DNA of 30,885 nucleotides, from the NCBI GenBank assembly GCA_016720595.1, contig JADKKI010000017.1:1-30885 (forward strand). Reading direction: 5' to 3'. This document shows positions 1-8,634 of this stretch, one piece after another. The stretch's first letter is position 1; every line of letters starts with the position of its first letter. Below the pieces are notes generated by a model. That model was not told where the DNA came from. It saw only the letters and a program-made list of their open reading frames with translations, and made no database searches. Made by a program: the position numbers and the translations under genes. Source of the stretch: Myxococcales bacterium. Its GTDB lineage: Bacteria > Myxococcota_A > Polyangia > Haliangiales > Haliangiaceae.

Positions 1-737
1 CCGCGCCCACGCCGGTGCCCTGCGCAGTCATCGCCGCCGAGGGTGCGCTGCCCGTAACCTGCCTGGTGCGCGGTCCACGGCGTGGCCGCGCGCGCGACGA
101 AGTCACAGGTGTAGCCGCCGAACCGCCACCCTTGGTGTGCAGCTGCCCGGTGATCTCCTGCGCCGTGTCGTCGGCGGGAGATCGCCGCATCATCGACGCT
201 GCCGCCCTCGAGCGTCTTGCCGGATCGATCAGCACGCCGCCTGCGCCCGCATGGCATGCACGCCCACGCGCTGGGTCGCGGTGAGCGCGACGCCTCGATG
301 CCGTTGGACAGCGACACGTGATAGAGGCCCGCGCCGCGTGCTCGTTGCTCTTGGTGAACCGGGCCTCGTAGTCGGTGACGGTGAGCTTCAGCGGATCGAA
401 CGCCCGATCGGCATCACCGAGAGCGCCATAGTCGGTGGCGCCCGTGCCCGTGGAGGCAGGTGCGAGAAGCCGCGGATCTTGTCGTCGCCGCTCCAGTAGC
501 CGGAGTAGTGGAGGAAGTTGACCGTGCCGAACGGTCCGCTGGTGTCGGGGGCGGAGCTTGACCAGCCAGTAACCACGGCGCCGACGAAGAAGCTGCCGTG
601 CGCGAGCCCGAGACCACCGGTGCCGATCGTGGGATCGACCAGGGCGACGGTGTCTCGACCTCAGGTAGCTCGGGGCGCGCCATCACCCCGCCGCATGCGG
701 TGAACAGGAGCAGCAGCGCAGCGACGGTCGGCCTCAC
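1..737 (-). CDS. GH92 alpha-mannosidase-like lipoprotein, N-terminal part, frameshifted
   Basis: The gene starts at a GTG at 737 and runs off the left edge. The first residues (VRPTVAALLLLFTACGG) form a lipoprotein-type signal with Cys at about residue 15, so the enzyme is probably exported and lipid-anchored. Read across frames, the protein shows VDPTIGTGG, PDTSGPFGTVNF, GYWSGDDKIRGFSH, GTGATDYGALG and LTATQRVGVHA, in the order expected for the N-terminal beta-sandwich of glycoside hydrolase family 92, followed by FGGYTCDF. GH92 enzymes are calcium-dependent exo-mannosidases; the catalytic domain lies outside the window. The frame changes at least near 625, 450, 325, 285 and 150, so no continuous ORF exists here. 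Family call is fairly sure; substrate is unknown. The frameshifts are more likely sequence errors than decay, because motif conservation stays high on both sides of each break. Confidence 0.72.
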
Positions 738-814
738 CGGCGCGAATCTAGCCCAGGCTCGGACGAGAGACACGACAAAAGCTCGTCTGGGCCCGGTGGT
801 ATGTTGCGGCCGGT

Positions 815-1302
815 ATGCGACGGAGCCTCGTCGACGTCGAGCTGACCTGGAAAGCGCGCGACCGTCCGCCGCGTGACGTTCAGGCGCTCGTGATGCGTGG
901 TGATCGGCGCGGTCGCCCTGTTCTCGGAGAGCGCCACCGCACCGACTACAGCGAGTGGCACAGCACGTTGGCGAGACCAGCGGGGTCCCGCTGCTCGTCA
1001 GCGCCGCGATGCTGGGGCTGCTCGGCCTGGCCGTGCGCGCGTCGAGCGTGATCAGCGGCGTGGTGGCCGGCATGGTGACCACGATCGGTGCGATCGTGAA
1101 CGTCGGAGCGATGGTCATCGTCCACCTGCTCAGCCACACCGAGCACAACGTCGCCGGTGGGGTCGCGGCGGGGGTGATGCTCGGGCTCGCGCCTCTCGGC
1201 CTGATCGCGATGATCGTCGAGCTGGTGGTCCGCGTGCAGGAACGCAAGAAACTCGAGGCCAGTGACCCTGAGTTTCCAGTGGCACGCGTCGTTCGCGACT
1301 GA
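815..1302 (+). CDS. Small multi-pass membrane protein, unknown function, frameshifted
   Basis: The clean part of this gene is 955-1302. It encodes about 115 residues with three hydrophobic stretches (VPLLVSAAMLGLLGLAV, VVAGMVTTIGAIVNVGAMVI, and a last one before a charged ERKKLEAS tail). Upstream coding continues in other frames: an ATG at 815 (MRRSLVDVELTW) and a short stretch VVIGAVALFSESA from about 897. The true protein is therefore probably about 160 residues with two frame breaks, near 890 and 955. It diverges from the GH92-like gene with 77 bases between them, and its stop at 1300-1302 abuts the stop of the opposing kinase gene at 1304. I do not recognise the family. It looks like an integral inner-membrane protein; a role cannot be given. 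Confidence 0.5.
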
Positions 1303-1319
1303 TTCAGTTGATCGTGAAC
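1291..1319. terminator. Possible bidirectional hairpin between convergent genes
   Basis: GTTCGCGA (1291-1298) can pair with TCGTGAAC (1312-1319) with one G-U wobble. The loop contains a second small palindrome, ACTGATTCAGT. It overlaps both convergent stop codons, where a shared terminator would sit, but there is no T-tract on either strand. This is a weak call. Confidence 0.25.
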
Positions 1320-3599
1320 GGATGGCGAGCGAGCCATCTCGCCGCGCCGCTGCGATTTGGGAACCTCCAGCTGTTCGCCGACTTGATCACTGCAGGCCGC
1401 GACCAGCGGGTTGTTGAGCGTGGACTGCCCGCGCGCGGACCTTGCCCGAGGCATCGACCTGGAGCTGGAGCGTGACGGTGCCCTTCATCCCGGCCATATT
1501 CTTGCCCTCGGCGAAGCACTTCAAGATCTTCGGGCGGTGCTGCCCGACGACCGAGGACAGGTCGCCTCGATCGATCGCAGGCTTCGCCACCGCGGGTCTC
1601 TGCCACCGGCTCGGCCTTCGCAGGCATCGGCTCCGGCCCTTGAGGGGACCGGCCTTCGCTTAGGGCTCCGGCAGCGCCTCCGGCTTCGCCGGTCTCCGGC
1701 CTGGCCGGCTCGGGCAGCGTGGCCGCAGCGACGGTGTTTCTCGAGCTTGGTCCCCTCGGCCGCGCCACGACCGATCTTGCGCGGCGCCGGGACCGTCTTC
1801 GCCTCCCGGGTACCACGGCCGCGACCTTGGTCGGCTCGGGGAGCCTTGGTCGGCGCGGCCTTCGGGGTCTCGACGGTCTTCGATGCGGTCGTCGCGACCT
1901 TGGTCGGCTCGGGAGCCTTGGCTATCGGCTCAGGAGCCTTGGTCGGCTCGGCCGCCTTGGGTGCGACGGTGGTCGCTGCCACAGCCGCGACCGCAGGCGC
2001 GTCACGACGGGCGTCGCGGCAGCAGCCGTTGCCGCCGGTGCCCGCCGCTGCGACCTGAGCGTCCGCAGGAGGGGCGGCTCGCCGAGCGCGACGAGCGTGG
2101 CCTCCCTCGGAGGCCTCCTCGAGCCCGGTGCCCTTGGTCAGCTTGGCGGTCAGCTTTGGTGGGCCGATCGAACGTCAGCCAGTAGCGCGTGGTCTTGTAG
2201 CCGGCGCCGAGACCTCGACGAGCTCGACGATGTCGCCCGCCGAGATCTGCATCGTCGACGGTGCCGCCGGAGACGGCGGCGGAACGTCACGCGCGCATTC
2301 TGCACGTTGGCCTGGAGATCGACCTGCACCTTCTGCGGTGCGGCGGCCTCGCGCGGTGCGGGCGTGGCGGCACCCGGCAGCGCCGTGGTCTGCGGCTGCG
2401 CCGGAGGCGTGTTCGCCGCCGTGGTGTCCGACGAGCTGCCGCCGCGGAGGGGCCGATCACGCGAGACCGGTGCCGCCGACGAGCAGACCGAACGCGCCAT
2501 CCTGCAGCATTCCACGGCTTCTTCTGCGGAGGGGGTCGCCGGCAGCATCACCTGCTGCATCGGCTTGTCGAGCGTGTCCACGTGCCCTGGAGGCGGCACG
2601 GCGTATCGAGCATCTTCGACGGGCGCGGGATCAGATCCGAGTTGCGCGCCACGTCGGTGTCGTCGGCGGTCTGGACGGGGATCGGACGGCTCCGGCGATA
2701 CTTGACGCCGTCCTGCGTGACGAAGGAATCGAGGGCGGCCTCGACGTCCATCATCGACTGGTAGCGCTGGGCGGGATCCTTCTTTGCGAGCAGCTTGTTG
2801 AGGATCATCTCCGCCATCGCGTGCGGCACTTCCGTTGCGCTGCAGCGGCGCGGCGGGTTGTTGACATGCGGTGCATCAGCGCGCGCGGATCCTCGTCGTT
2901 CGAGAACGGGCGCCGCGCGGTCAGCATCTCGTACAGGATCACGCCGAGCGCGTAGATGTCGGCGCGGCGATCGACGGAGCTCGGCGCGGTGATCTGCTCG
3001 GGAGCCATGAACTCCGGCGTGCCCATCACCATGCCGCGGCGCGTCTGCTCGTCGTCGGCCTCGAGGAAGCGTGAGATGCCGAAGTCGAGGACCTTCACGT
3101 GGTCCAGCGCGTCATCCTTGTCGGTGAGGAAGACGTTGTCGCTCTTGAGATCGCGGTGGACGATGCCCGCGTTGTGAGCGGCATGGAGGGCCGAGGCGAT
3201 CTGCTGTGCGATCCGCACGGCGCGGCGGACCGGCAAGCCACCGACGCGATAGACCTCGTCGGTGAGGAGCGTGCCCTCGAGGTACTCGAAGACGATGTAC
3301 GGGACATGGTTCGACGTGAACCCCATGTCGGTGGACTCGACGATGTTCTGGTGACCGAGGGTGCCGGCGGCACGCGCCTCGTTCATGAACCGTTCGATGA
3401 CGTCGGCGTCGGTGGCGAGCTCGGGGTGCAAGAGCTTCATCGCGACGCGGCGCTTGATCAGGGTGTGCTCTGCGAGAAACACGGTCCCCATTCCACCTTC
3501 ACCAAGCGTCTTGATGATGCGGTACCGACCCTCCACCACATCACCAGTCTTCACCCGCAGTGTCTCGAGTTGACAATTTCCCATCGTAGAAACCATCAT
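1304..3599 (-). CDS. Ser/Thr protein kinase with PEGA-like and AgmX/PglI C-terminal domains, frameshifted
   Basis: The N-terminal 260 residues are a complete Hanks-type kinase: glycine loop GEGGMGTVFLAEH, VAMKLL lysine, catalytic HRDLKSDN, DFG, and APE in GTPEFMAPEQ. After a break near 2850 the lobe ends with the usual LLAKKDPAQRYQSM. A Pro/Ala-rich linker follows, then a beta-rich PEGA-like segment (VEVSAPGYKTTRYWLTFDRP, about 2150-2250) and an Ala/Pro/Lys linker. The last domain (1304-1560) reads HRPKILKCFAEGKNMAG, GTVTLQLQVDASGKV, STLNNPLVAAC and SWRFP, which fits the TonB-like AgmX/PglI C-terminal family of Myxococcota. No clear membrane helix survives the frame breaks, which are at least near 2850, 2610, 2290, 2140, 1975, 1540 and 1400. 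The most upstream ATG is 3599. A GTG at 3554, directly before KTGDVVEGRYRI, is a good alternative start. The gene diverges from the YciH-like gene. Confidence 0.8.
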
Positions 3600-3638
3600 C
3601 CGGTTCTACGTGGCCGATCAAAGAGGGCTTTCTACGAT
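3583..3638. promoter_or_regulatory. Inverted repeat in the kinase / yciH-like divergent region
   Basis: A perfect 10-base inverted repeat, ATCGTAGAAA (3583-3592) and TTTCTACGAT (3629-3638), flanks a third related half-site, GGTTCTAC (3602-3609), which itself pairs with GTAGAAACC at 3586-3594 apart from one base. The local sequence is A/T-richer than its surroundings. The left arm overlaps the ATG codons at 3585 and 3599 of the kinase gene. It would be an untranslated operator if the kinase starts at the GTG at 3554. Confidence 0.4.
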
Positions 3639-3699
3639 TCCAACTGTCGTTTTCCGACGACGATGTAGGCCATGGAGTCGCGTATGCTCCGCGTGTGCG

Positions 3700-4045
3700 A
3701 TGACGAAACCTAAAGCACCTGACTCGCCGTTTGCCGCGCTCGACAAGCTCCGCGCACAGCTACCTGTAGGACAGCCAGCCAAGCCGATCGAGAAGGTCGC
3801 GCCGGAAGCCACCGGCCTGGGCGGTGGTGCGGATGGAGCGCAAGGGTCGCGGCGGCAAGGAGGCCACCGTGATCGAGAAGCTCGGGCTGGCTCCCGCGCA
3901 GCTCGAGCTGTGGTGCAAGAGCTCAAGCAAGCGCTCGGTTGTGGCGGCGTCGTCGACGGAGGCACCATCGTGCTCAGGGGATCTGCGCACCCGACTCCCG
4001 GCTGTCCTGACCGCCCGCGGGGTCACCAAGGTCACGGTGGGATAA
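3700..4045 (+). CDS. SUI1/YciH-like translation factor, frameshifted
   Basis: The protein begins MTKPKAPDSPFAALDKLRAQ and, read across frames, continues VVRMERKGRGGKEATVIEKL, AAQLELW-type helix, KELKQALGCGGVVDGGTIVL, then GDLRTRLPAVLTARGVTKVTVG and stop. This is the SUI1 (eIF1/YciH) fold: the KGRGGK basic loop, the K-x-LK-x3-GCGG motif and the closing G(D)-x-R-x2-L helix are all present. Length after repair is about 114 residues, normal for bacterial YciH. Bacterial members bind the small ribosomal subunit and may influence start-codon fidelity, though their role is poorly settled. Frame breaks fall near 3820, 3915 and 3980. The gene diverges from the kinase gene with 100 bases between. Confidence 0.72.
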
Positions 4046-4255
4046 TCGTGGGCAGTGGCTGAATCGACCTGCCGATCCGCAGGTAGGTGGGTTCCGCTGG
4101 CCTGGAAGATCCAGTAGGCGGTACGCGGACTTCGACGCAGCGCGTCGTTGCTGTCTGGCGCTAACCACCCCGATCCACACACCTTGATGGAGGGAAATGG
4201 GGGAGGTGTCGCGGGTCTGCGGGTGGCCTCGCCCTTGCTCATGACCGGAGCAGCC

Positions 4256-5890
4256 ATGCGCAACCTCCTCATCGCCTCGAGCCTTCTGGCCGCGCTGCCT
4301 GCAACGACACCCCGCCGGAGATCAAGGACCCGCCGGTCTTGAAGGTGACGTCGCCCAAGCGCAGCACGATCCAGAACCACGCAGGCCAGGTGGTCGTGAC
4401 CGGCACGGTCACCGCCAACAGGTCTCCGGTGAGCCGGTGGAAGGTGCTGGTCAACGGCGTCCAGGCGACGCTCAACGCCGACGGCACGTTCAACGCGAGC
4501 ATCGTCGTCAAGCCGGGCGCCACGCGCTGATCACGACGTCGGCGCGCGATGCCGCAGGTCAGGTCGCCGAGGACACCCGCGCACTGCAGGCCGGCGAGCT
4601 TCGCCCGGTAGGCGCCAACATCGACAACGCGATCACCGCCTCGATGTCGAAGGCCGCGTTCGCGAAGATCTCGGCCGCGGCCGGCCCGATGATCGAGCAG
4701 CTCGACATGATGACGATCCTCGCGCCGATGCAGCCGATGGTGCACTCGGGTGACGAGGCCGGTCCTGACTGCCTCTACGCCCGCATGTACGTCGACGGTG
4801 CGAGCCTGACCAACGCAGACATCTCGATCGTCCCGACCAACGCGGGCCTCGTTCCGCGCCCAGATCGACGGCCTCGATGTTCCGGGCCACGCCAACTACG
4901 CGGTGGCCTGCGTCAACGGCAGCAACACGGTGCGCGTCAAGGCGCAGCGCGTGGTGGTCTCCGGCACCCTCGTGGTCACGCCGACCGGCAACCAGGGCTT
5001 CAAGACCACGCTCACCAACGAGACGGTGCAGGTCACCGGCCTCAACATCGCGGCCTCGGGCATCCCGGGCTCGATCATCAACCTCCTCTCCCTCGATACG
5101 CTCGCCGGCTACATCATCTCGAAGGCCGCGCCGCTCGCGATGGAGCCGATGATGAACAGCGCGCTCGGCGGCCTCGCCGGCCCGCAGTCGGTCGACATGA
5201 TGGGCAAGACGCTGACGATGGAGGTCGACCCGTCGACCATCGACATCGACGCCAGCGGCGCGCTGATCACCCTCAACACCAAGATGCTGATCTCGGGCAC
5301 GCAGACCAGCCCCGGCTTCATCTACACCGACAACGGCATCCCGAGCATGAACCCCGGCAACGGCTTCCAGCTCGGCCTCGCCGATGACCTCGCGAACGAG
5401 ATGATGGCCAAGCTCAGAGACCGGCCTCACGAACCTCAACATGCCGGCCGTCGGCGGCACGTTCGACAACACCGCGATCTCGATGAGCCTCCGCCGATGA
5501 TCAGCGCGGACCCGGCCGATGGTCAGCTCAAAGGTCATCCTCGGTGACATGATCGCCACGTTCACCGACCACGGCACGCCGGTCGCGAAGGCCGCCATCA
5601 ACGCCTCGATCGAGCTCAAGGTCGTCCCCGCCTCCAACGGCTTCGGCGTGGCGCTCCAGCTCGGCAAGCCGACCGCGAAGGTCACCATGATGGACGACAT
5701 CGGGAACGCGACCCGGCTCGAGAACAAGGACCTCGAGTCGGCCACCGCGGCCTGCCTCGGCGCTCAGATCGAGGCGGTCTCGAAGCTCCTCGTCAACATC
5801 CCGCTCCCCGCGGTCGCCGGCATCCAGATGCGGAACATGTCGATCGACTCCGATGACGGCTTCGTGATGCTGAAGGGCGATCTGCAGTAG
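4256..5890 (+). CDS. Lipoprotein with Ig-like domain and possible TULIP/BPI-like body, frameshifted
   Basis: MRNLLIASSLLAA leads, after a one-base shift near 4300, into ACNDTPPE, a good lipoprotein signal. Residues about 25-110 look like a bacterial Ig-like/glucodextranase B-type sandwich (VTSPKRSTIQNHAGQVVVTG, NGVQATLNADGTFNASIVV, GATLITTSARDAAG). The rest, about 420 residues, has long amphipathic beta strands and helices: IDNAITASMSKAAFAKI, DISIVPTNAGL, TLTMEVDPSTIDIDASGAL, then a second half with ILGDMIATFTDHGTPVAKAA and INASIELKVVPASNGFG. This two-half layout with a mid-length Pro/Gly-rich link resembles bactericidal/permeability-increasing (TULIP) lipid-binding proteins. That is my inference from pattern, not a firm family match. 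Breaks are near 4300, 4527, 4855, 5417 and 5515. It lies 16 bases before the next gene, probably one transcript. Confidence 0.55.
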
Positions 5891-5906
5891 GCGTAAGCTC
5901 GGGGGC

Positions 5907-6904
5907 ATGGCCGCCGGGAACAAGGGGAAGACAAAGCAGGCAGCTGGACGCGGTGCGAAAGCGCCGCGTTCTGCGTTTCGGAGCAAGCCGGGCGCGAAGC
6001 CCAAGCCGAAGGCCAAGGCCGTCGCGAAGCCCAAGGCGAAGACCAAGCCCGTCGCAAAGGCGAAGGCCAAGCCCGTCGCCAAGGCCAAGCCCGTCGCGAA
6101 GGCTGCCGTCAAGGAGAAGCCAAAGGCCGCGACGAACGCGAAGCCAAAGGCCGCGGAGATCGCGGCCGCACCGGCGAACGAGGTGCTCGGCGTCATCACC
6201 TGCCCGTCGGGCAAGGTCGGCATCTTCGACATCGGGCTGTTCGGCTACCTGCCCCGCCCGGCGCTCGAGCCCGCGATCGTCAAGGCCGACGTCCCGGCGG
6301 ATCGCGAGCTCTCCGTGATCGGAACGCGCGTCGGTCGCGGGCGGTTCGGGGACTGCTGGGATCACGTCTCGATCCAGCTCGGCGACGGCGCGATCCCACG
6401 TCGAAGAAGCTCGGCGAGGCGGGCGTGGACTTCGCGCGCCTGGTCTGCGTCGACCATGCCTCGCTCGATCAATGGCAGCACGACGACAGCCTCGATGGCC
6501 TCGCCGACGTCATGTTCTGGGGCCGCGACGAAGCCAAGCTCGCGAAGGCGATGCGCGCCGCGGACGCGTGAGGGCTATGGCTGGTCGAACCTGACCGTGG
6601 ATGACGCGGAGGCCAAGCTCCTCGAGGCCGAGCGCCTCAAAGGCGCAGCACAAGCTGCTGCTCGCCACCGACTTCCGCCCGCACTCGCACCACTTCCACG
6701 CGCTCGCGGCTGCCCGCGCAAAACCCCAAGGGCGCCGGCGAGATCGATCTCGGCAGCTCGCGCATGCTGCTGTTCTTCACGAGCTGGGGCGACGGCGTGT
6801 GCCCGATCTGCCTCGATCTCGACAGCAGCAATCGGCCGGTGCGCGTACGGATCCAGCTCGCCACCGCGCAGTCGAACGAGAACATGCGCGCCGTCAATCC
6901 CTGA
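5907..6904 (+). CDS. Protein with histone H1-like Lys/Ala/Pro tail and an uncertain C-terminal domain, frameshifted
   Basis: The first 75 residues are almost only Lys, Ala, Pro and Val, with repeats of the type KAKPVAK, as in histone H1-like bacterial DNA-binding tails. From about residue 95 a folded domain begins (VLGVITCPSGKVGIFDIGLF, VPADRELSVIGTRVGRG) and ends, after frame breaks near 6395, 6560, 6645 and 6725, with SSRMLLFFTSWGDGVCPI and VRVRIQLATAQS. The closing GDG plus short beta strands recall DUF4241 proteins, but the match is tentative. Its stop (6902-6904) overlaps the stop of the convergent gene at 6894. The basic tail suggests binding to nucleic acid or another polyanion; the head's job is unknown. 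Confidence 0.5.
5991..6165 (+). repeat. Low-complexity Lys/Ala/Pro coding repeat
   Basis: Imperfect repeats of AAGGCCAAGCCCGTCGCCAA-like units encode the K-A-K-P-V-A-K pattern. It is in frame and uninterrupted, so it is a protein repeat and not a mobile or satellite element. Confidence 0.7.
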
Positions 6905-7537
6905 GCGCTACCAGTCCGATGGCGCCGGCAGGCAGGTGCCCGTGCCGCATCCTCCGCCGCGCCATCCGGCGCTCCCAGCGGTAGCGGCGGCGCGCATCGC
7001 GGTGCGATTCGCCGACGCGCAGCATCCCGACCTCGAGGTTCCCGAGCTTGACGCGCCCCCGTGTGCGCAAGACCGAACCCGTGGTGAACGGCGACGGCTC
7101 CGTTCGCTGCTCGATGTTGCCGAGCGTCGACGACGCCTCGATCTCCACCGCCATCCCCGGCGGCACGATGATCTCGACGCTGCCCATCGTGACTCGAACG
7201 TCGATCGTGGTGACTCCGGGAGCGAGCCGCGCGCCTCGCGGAGATCGAGGACGACGTTGCCGCACACCACGCGCGTCTCGAGGTGCGGCGGCACGGCCCA
7301 CGGTCCGCGGCGTTCGATGGAGCCCAGGACCACGCGCAACGGTCGCGCTTGCACGAGTGCCGTACTGGTCGGCACGAGATCCGCGACCAGCGCATCGAGC
7401 TCGCGTGGAGACTCGGCTGCGTGCGCCAGCGCCAGCCGGCGCTCGAGCTCGTCGACCTCGAAGTGATCGCCAGCGAAGCCCGCCGACAGCTGATGGATGA
7501 CGTGGTCGCGACGGTCGGCGAGGAGCGTGTCGGGCAT
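6894..7537 (-). CDS. DUF1707 (SHOCT-like) plus LiaF-like domain protein, frameshifted
   Basis: The start ATG at 7537 has AAGAGA just upstream. Residues 1-55 (LLADRRDHVIHQLSAGFAGD, FEVDELERRLALAH, SPRELDALVADL) fit DUF1707, a short helical module common at the N-terminus of bacterial membrane-associated proteins. After a linker comes VVLGSIERRGPW, VVCGNVVLDLREA and, after one frame break near 7228, VTTIDVRVTMGSVEIIVPPG, EASSTLGNIEQ, VKLGNLEVGMLRVGE. This is the right-handed beta repeat of the LiaF/DUF2154 'cell wall-active antibiotic response' C-terminal domain. It has no membrane helix, so it is probably cytosolic or peripheral. Members are linked to envelope-stress control; a specific role here is not shown. 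The last 12 bases overlap the convergent gene. Confidence 0.72.
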
Positions 7538-7651
7538 GGATCTCTTGTAGCGCTCGCCCGGGCGGCGGTCCGTCGAGAAGCGTTTCGTGATCGTGAAGAA
7601 ACCTTGCAGGCTGCCGGTCGAGCGCCTGGCGCACCGTCGGAACGGCCGAGG

Positions 7652-8323
7652 TCACCGAGCGATCCACGCGAACGCGCGTGCGTGAAGCACCACGGGCGCG
7701 CGGACCGCGAGCGAGACCATCCGCTGTCCCGCCAGCTCCACGAACGAGGCGGTGGTGATCTCCCCGAGCAGGCGCAGCGCCTGACCGACATCGCCGGCGT
7801 CGTCGAAGGCCATCGCGGCGAGGGCCGTCGCCTCGTCCGCGATGCTGGTGACGTGGAAGCCGTCCCGCACCGTGACCGAGACCGCCCACATCCGCGACAG
7901 CCGCGCCGTCTCCTCGAGAAGCGCGCCCGCCGCGCGGAGGCCCTCCACGCTTTGATTCCGGCGGGCCTGCCTCAACAGGATCCTTGCGTCGAGGAAGCGC
8001 ATCTGGACCTGCTGGTTCTGGAGCCGGAGGATCAGCGCCTCCCGCCCGTCGAGTAGGCGAGGCATAGCGAGCATGCGATCCACCCACGCCCTCAGCTCTG
8101 CGCTTCGGCCTTCGCGCCGCAGCTTGTCGAGCAGCGCCTCCGCATATGCCTCGGCCTGCCGCGCGCGGGGCTGGATCGTGATCACGCCGATCAGCTCCTC
8201 CTCGCTGGGCGCCGGCGCGGCGCGGGCGGCCGAGGTCACGGCGAGCACGCACGCGACGATCAGGCCGTGTCGGATCACACCCCGAAGACACGGACGCGCG
8301 TGCCCGGTTGCGGTCGTGCTCAT
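7652..8323 (-). CDS. Secreted protein of unknown function
   Basis: This intact frame of 223 codons carries a Sec signal (GLIVACVLAVTSAARAAPA, cleavage likely after ARA). An internal GTG 13 codons in, right before IRHGLIVACV, gives a more typical signal peptide and may be the true start. The mature part is nearly all alpha-helical and rich in Ala, Leu and Arg (AEAYAEALLDKLRREGRSA, RALLEETARLSRM-like helices), resembling helical repeats, but no TPR consensus is clear. I do not recognise the family. It is separated by 114 bases from the DUF1707 gene on the same strand and diverges from the secreted protein gene at 8635. Confidence 0.6.
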   Translation of the reverse strand: MSTTATGHARPCLRGVIRHGLIVACVLAVTSAARAAPAPSEEELIGVITIQPRARQAEAYAEALLDKLRREGRSAELRAWVDRMLAMPRLLDGREALILRLQNQQVQMRFLDARILLRQARRNQSVEGLRAAGALLEETARLSRMWAVSVTVRDGFHVTSIADEATALAAMAFDDAGDVGQALRLLGEITTASFVELAGQRMVSLAVRAPVVLHARAFAWIAR

Positions 8324-8346
8324 CTACCCAGCGCCGTCCTTCCTCG

Positions 8347-8577
8347 TCAGGCCGCCTGCAGCGCGGCGCTGTCACCCACGGCCACACGGCGATCGATGCG
8401 GAGGCTCTCGCGGGCCGCCCACTGCCGCACAAGCTCGAGCGGCCATCCGCTGGGCCGAGCATTGGCCTTGCCGCGGATCTGGACGATCGTTCGGCTCCAC
8501 GGACGGATCTCGATCGTCAGCCTCGCCGAGGGCTGGAGCAGGCACTGCAGGCTCGCGCCTGCACCCGGGCTGCGCCA
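8347..8577 (-). pseudogene. Coding-like fragment upstream of the secreted protein gene
   Basis: The stretch 8324-8634 has no confident gene. On the minus strand one frame, ending in TGA at 8347, has strong G/C third positions and a protein-like sequence (ARLTIEIRPWSRTIVQIRG, PLELVRQWAARESLRI). The opening recalls the start of a PEGA repeat, as found at the end of kinases and surface proteins in this phylum. No plausible start codon with a ribosome binding site lies before it, and further upstream it would run into the signal peptide of the plus-strand gene. It may be a gene remnant, or the 3' end of a gene displaced by an assembly error. The region should also hold the promoters of the two divergent genes. 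Confidence 0.3.
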
Positions 8578-8634
8578 GACGGGGCTGCAGCGCGGCCGGG
8601 GCTCGGCATGAACCTCGCAATTCAGCTGCGCACC

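Noticed and set aside
4046..4255. Possible tRNA or small RNA in the gap before the lipoprotein gene
   Set aside because: No cloverleaf, CCA end or anticodon arm could be drawn, and no T-rich terminator is seen. It is an unexplained 210-base spacer.
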